From positions 1-9,607 of the forward strand of contig JALUZN010000201.1 in NCBI GenBank assembly GCA_027011835.1: a DNA stretch of 9,607 bases, read 5' to 3'. The position numbers were made by a program, and so were the translations under genes. Origin of the DNA: Draconibacterium sp. GTDB taxonomy: Bacteria; Bacteroidota; Bacteroidia; Bacteroidales; Prolixibacteraceae. Under the pieces are notes generated by a model that was given only the letters and a program-made list of their open reading frames with translations, searched no databases and was not told the DNA's origin. Below are positions 7,184-9,607 of this stretch, one piece after another. Position 1 is the stretch's first letter; each line of letters opens with the position of its first letter.

Positions 7184-8548
7184 ATGAAAAGAGTATTTAC
7201 ATTAACTGGTTTGTTTTTAATGATTTCGTTAGTTGGATTTGGTAAAATGCGAAAACCGGAAAATCTGAATTTTAGCAATTTTCGGACACTGGTTCAGCAT
7301 GTTCAAAGTATTAACAGAGCCAACCTTTTAAAATCGACGGCGATAAATAAACAGCGGCTCGATAGTGTAGTAACCGGAAGTGGTGGAAAAAATATTTATC
7401 TGTACGATGCGAACGGAAGGGTGCTTGAAGAAGCAACCTATGTACTCGATGGTGCCAGTTGGGTGGGAAGCGAAAAGACTACCTATTCATACAACTCAAA
7501 AGGTTTAGTTTCCGAATCGATATGGTTTATGGGGGGCGGAGGTCAGAATAACTGGACTATGCAAAATAAAAATAGTTTTGAGTACAACTCTGATAATTTG
7601 ATATCGTCTATTATTGCTTTTATGTTGGATGAAGAATCATCTGAGCTTGTAAAGTATGCGAGATCAAGGGCTCATTATGATGACAATAAAAATATGGTTA
7701 AGGCCGAGATAGACGGATGGGATGGCAATAGTAATACATGGATTGAAGCTGTTTATGGGTCAGTAACTTATTCGTTCGATGCCGATGGAAATTTTATAGA
7801 AGAGATTGGGACAATTTACGGAATGAAATATAAAATAGAGTATTCTTACGATGACGATGGAAGATATGTTAAAGAAACTGACTCTGATTGGGATGACGAT
7901 AATTCAAAATGGGTTTTTACCAATAAAATAGAGAATGTTTATTCGGCTGATGGAAATGGTTGGGACGAGGTGAACTCGGAATGGGATGAGAGCAGTTCCG
8001 ACTGGGTTAAGACCGATAAAACAGCTTATATATTCGATGACGACGGAAATTTGGTACAACAGGTTAGTTCTAACTGGAATACAAGCAGTAGCGATTGGGA
8101 TAATGCTACGAAACACGAGTATCTTTGCAATAATAATTACGCGCTTTCCGATTTAATTTTACCGAGTAGCTGCGAGATTTGCGGAAATCAAATTCATATG
8201 GTTACCGAGGTAAAATATTACTCGTGGGACTACTCTACAACCAAATGGGATTATGGTGGCAGTGCAATTGCTCACTATTCAGCACAGGATGTTACGGGTA
8301 TCGACCAAATTAATAAAGAGCGTGTTCGTCTGTTTCCCAACCCTGCAACCGATTATGTAAATGTTCAGTTTAGTGGGAATGAAGATGCTGTTCAGTTTGA
8401 CCTGTTCGATTTAGCCGGACACAAGGTGTTAAGTAAACAGATTGCAAACAACCGGCGAATTGCTTTAAAAGAGCTTTCGAAAGGTATCTATTTCTATAAC
8501 TTTCAATTGAACGGGAAAACCTTTGCAGGCAAACTAATAAAACAATAG
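7184..8548 (+). CDS. Secreted repeat protein with T9SS type A sorting domain
   Basis: A 454-residue exported protein. The ATG at 7184 begins MKRVFTLTGLFLMISLVGFG, a normal Sec signal peptide; an in-frame TTG two codons earlier is less likely. Residues about 69-315 hold some eight degenerate repeats of 25-33 residues with a pattern like Y-x-Y/F-D-x-D-G-N-x-x-x-E, followed by an Asp/Ser/Trp segment such as SDWDDDNSKW (234-243) and WDESSSDW (267-274). These loosely resemble YD-type beta repeats, but I would not call them Rhs. A CEIC pair (330-333) interrupts the last unit. Residues 380-454 form a typical T9SS C-terminal sorting domain: RLFPNPATDYVNV (382-394), FDLFDLAGHKVL, LSKGIYFYNF and a final GKLIKQ. 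The protein should cross the outer membrane by T9SS and be released or anchored at the surface. The molecular function is unknown; adhesion or matrix roles are only possibilities. Confidence 0.88.
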   Translation: MKRVFTLTGLFLMISLVGFGKMRKPENLNFSNFRTLVQHVQSINRANLLKSTAINKQRLDSVVTGSGGKNIYLYDANGRVLEEATYVLDGASWVGSEKTTYSYNSKGLVSESIWFMGGGGQNNWTMQNKNSFEYNSDNLISSIIAFMLDEESSELVKYARSRAHYDDNKNMVKAEIDGWDGNSNTWIEAVYGSVTYSFDADGNFIEEIGTIYGMKYKIEYSYDDDGRYVKETDSDWDDDNSKWVFTNKIENVYSADGNGWDEVNSEWDESSSDWVKTDKTAYIFDDDGNLVQQVSSNWNTSSSDWDNATKHEYLCNNNYALSDLILPSSCEICGNQIHMVTEVKYYSWDYSTTKWDYGGSAIAHYSAQDVTGIDQINKERVRLFPNPATDYVNVQFSGNEDAVQFDLFDLAGHKVLSKQIANNRRIALKELSKGIYFYNFQLNGKTFAGKLIKQ

Positions 8549-8557
8549 ATTATAATT

Positions 8558-8601
8558 AAACAGTTGAGGCAGAATCTGTTCTGCCTTAACTGTTTGTTTT
8601 T
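8558..8601 (+). terminator. Intrinsic terminator after the T9SS protein gene
   Basis: A 17-bp stem (8558-8574 with 8579-8595) with a single G-T pair and loop TCTG is followed by GTTTTT. It begins 10 nt after the stop codon. This is the strongest terminator in the window and marks the end of the 6065/7184 transcript. Confidence 0.9.
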
Positions 8602-8769
8602 AATACTAATGGTATTCTGTTTTTTACGATATTTATTTTGTAATAGGGAATGAAGGTATTTTTATTACTCACCCTGATCCATCGGCTGACGGATCGTCCT
8701 GCTTTTCATAGGAATCCCTTTGGGGCTTTATAAAGTAAGGGAGAAGAGGGAGAGTCATAATAAACTGAA
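8602..8769. other. Gene-free stretch with small dyads
   Basis: Part of a gene-free region running from 8549 to the window end. Small dyads are visible: GATCC (8676-8680) facing GGATC (8691-8695), and CCCTT facing AAGGG around the palindrome CTTTATAAAG (about 8716-8741). No open frame, RNA gene or promoter can be supported. Confidence 0.4.
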
Positions 8770-9053
8770 TATCTCTAAGTCACGGTGTGAGTTCCCGGTT
8801 AAGAGTTATTTAAACCAATTAACCAACTGTAATTTGCAAAAAAAAAACTCACGCCGTGACTATCAGACTCTTGCCGGATAACTATAAAAAGTTGTTGGAA
8901 ATACACGTTTGAGTTTATATTATTCGTTTGTAAAAACCTTATTTCAATAAAGAAACCTTAGTGGCTGGAGTATTACCTGTTTAGAAATAACCTTATTAAC
9001 CTTATTTTTCGCAGATAGATTTATCTTTTAAGTCCCCTGGTTATTTATGTTAT
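8770..9053 (+). repeat. Copy 2 (long, 284 nt) of the stem-loop repeat
   Basis: Direct repeat of 9231-9512; by eye they differ by about nine substitutions and two short indels (a 10-A run against AAAAGA, and a missing CT). The first part is a stem-loop: GTCACGGTGTGAGTT (8779-8793) pairs with AACTCACGCCGTGAC (8846-8860) with one G-T pair. The second part (about 8861-9053) includes four AACCTTA heptamers (8935, 8954, 8989, 8998) and ends GTCCCCTGGTTATTTATGTTAT. No coding capacity is seen. The last ~115 nt are almost unchanged between the copies, suggesting either recent duplication or constraint. Confidence 0.88.
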
Positions 9054-9168
9054 TCCTTAATCAGGCAAATATCTGAAATTAACGTCATTGCGATGACGAG
9101 GAACGAGGAAGAAGCAATTTTAATAATTATCACGGACAATAGTGATTTAAAATAAGGTTAATAAGGTT
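8989..9168. repeat. Perfect 20-bp inverted repeat enclosing 140 nt
   Basis: AACCTTATTAACCTTATTTT at 8989-9008 is matched exactly, on the opposite strand, by the sequence at 9149-9168. The left arm lies inside repeat copy 2 and is present again in copy 3 (9448-9467); the right arm is in the unique spacer. Each arm is itself a tandem pair of the heptamer AACCTTA at 9-nt spacing. The function is unknown; it could be a recombination or protein-binding site, or a long-range RNA stem. Confidence 0.75.
9083..9117. repeat. Small hairpin repeat of the ATTGC...GCAAT type
   Basis: CGTCATTGCGATGACG (9083-9098) is a perfect 6-bp stem around TGCG, and the wider ATTGC (9087-9091) faces GCAAT (9113-9117) across a purine-rich GAGGAACGAGGAAGAA stretch. 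From memory, similar dispersed sequences are common between genes in many bacteria; membership in such a family needs a genome search. Confidence 0.45.
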
Positions 9169-9205
9169 CGCTACAACTTATTAGCCCAATTGGCTACTAA
9201 TCTTT

Positions 9206-9229
9206 AAAACCTAAGAATAAGGTTTTTTT
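9206..9229 (+). terminator. Terminator-like hairpin without an upstream gene
   Basis: AAAACCT (9206-9212) pairs with AGGTTTT (9220-9226) around AAGAATA, with the T-run continuing to 9229. A smaller hairpin, TAGCC/GGCTA (9182-9196), precedes it. It lies directly before repeat copy 3. As no coding gene ends here, it is either a chance hairpin or the end of a non-coding transcript. Confidence 0.45.
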
Positions 9230-9230
9230 G

Positions 9231-9512
9231 TATCCCTAAGTCACGGTGTGAGTTCCCGGTTAAAAGCTATTTAAACCAATTAACCAATTGCAATTTGCAA
9301 AAGACTCACGCCGTGACTATCAGACTCTTGCCGGATAACTATAAAAAGTTGTGGGAAATACATGTTTGAGTTTATATTATCCGTTTGTAAAAACCTTATT
9401 TCAATAAAGAAACCTCTTAGTGGCTGGAGTATTACCTGTTTAGAAATAACCTTATTAACCTTATTTTTCGCAGATAGATTTATCTTTTAAGTCCCCTGGT
9501 TATTTATGTTAT
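9231..9512 (+). repeat. Copy 3 (long, 282 nt) of the stem-loop repeat
   Basis: Second long copy, in the same orientation as 8770-9053, from TATCCCTAAG to GTTAT. The stem is 9240-9254 with 9303-9317; in the loop-proximal part the A-run is shortened to AAAAGA. After 9512 the sequence diverges completely from what follows copy 2, which sets the right edge of the unit. The remaining 95 nt to the window end hold nothing I can support as a gene. Confidence 0.88.
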
Positions 9513-9607
9513 ACCAATTAGGAAACAAAACACCCCATATATGCATCCAAAAAAAGTTTATGATGAGTTATAGATTGAATTATTTCAGAAGTGAGATTAT
9601 CTTTGAT

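Noticed and set aside
8908..8930. Promoter inside the long repeat (TTTG and TTCGTTTG boxes)
   Set aside because: The spacing is only 11 nt, not about 19, and the -7 box lacks its TA start.
8770..9512. CRISPR array or insertion sequence
   Set aside because: There are only two long copies with one 177-nt spacer, no regular short repeats, and no transposase frame; neither class fits.
9518..9607. Open - strand frame of about 29 codons running off the window end
   Set aside because: It could be the C-terminus of a gene outside the window, but an open run this short is expected by chance and the residues match nothing I know.

Overview
The window looks like a chromosomal segment of a Bacteroidota bacterium, probably a marine or saline member of a lineage such as Marinilabiliales/Prolixibacteraceae. 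That lineage guess is inference; no marker gene is present. The evidence for the phylum is a C-terminal type IX secretion (T9SS) sorting domain, AT-rich DNA, starts without clear Shine-Dalgarno sequences, promoter candidates of the TTTG-N19-TAnnTTTG type, and an NhaD antiporter beside an ExbB-ExbD-TonB cluster. All six protein genes lie on the + strand.

Layout. 80-1453 encodes an NhaD-type Na+/H+ antiporter. A 163-nt imperfect foldback element follows it directly (1453-1615), and then a clean intrinsic terminator (1687-1724) only 22 nt before the next start codon. 1747-3892 is a tightly packed operon for an ExbB/TolQ-type proton (or Na+) channel subunit, an ExbD/TolR-type partner and a TonB/TolA-like energy transducer with a long charged helix. 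4082-5656 is a stand-alone formylglycine-type sulfatase lipoprotein with its own plausible promoter. 6065-7144 is a nine-helix membrane protein of unknown family. 7184-8548 is a secreted protein with about eight degenerate repeats and a T9SS sorting domain; it ends at a strong intrinsic terminator. From 8549 to the window end (about 1.06 kb) I see no convincing gene. That stretch holds two ~283-nt direct repeats about 96% identical to each other, separated by 177 nt of hairpin-rich DNA. A third, shorter copy (87 nt) of the same family lies just after the sulfatase.

How the genes fit together. NhaD exports Na+ using the proton gradient, and the Exb/Ton complex spends an ion gradient to energise the outer membrane, so both concern the ion economy of the envelope. 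The sulfatase probably removes sulfate from polysaccharides or glycosides in the periplasm. The last two genes may be co-transcribed (39-nt gap), but their link is unknown.

The most unusual material is non-coding. It includes the three-copy stem-loop repeat family, whose copy-to-copy changes keep the stem paired on the + strand, and the iterated AACCTTA/TAAGGTT heptamers in the terminal region. It also includes the foldback behind nhaD.
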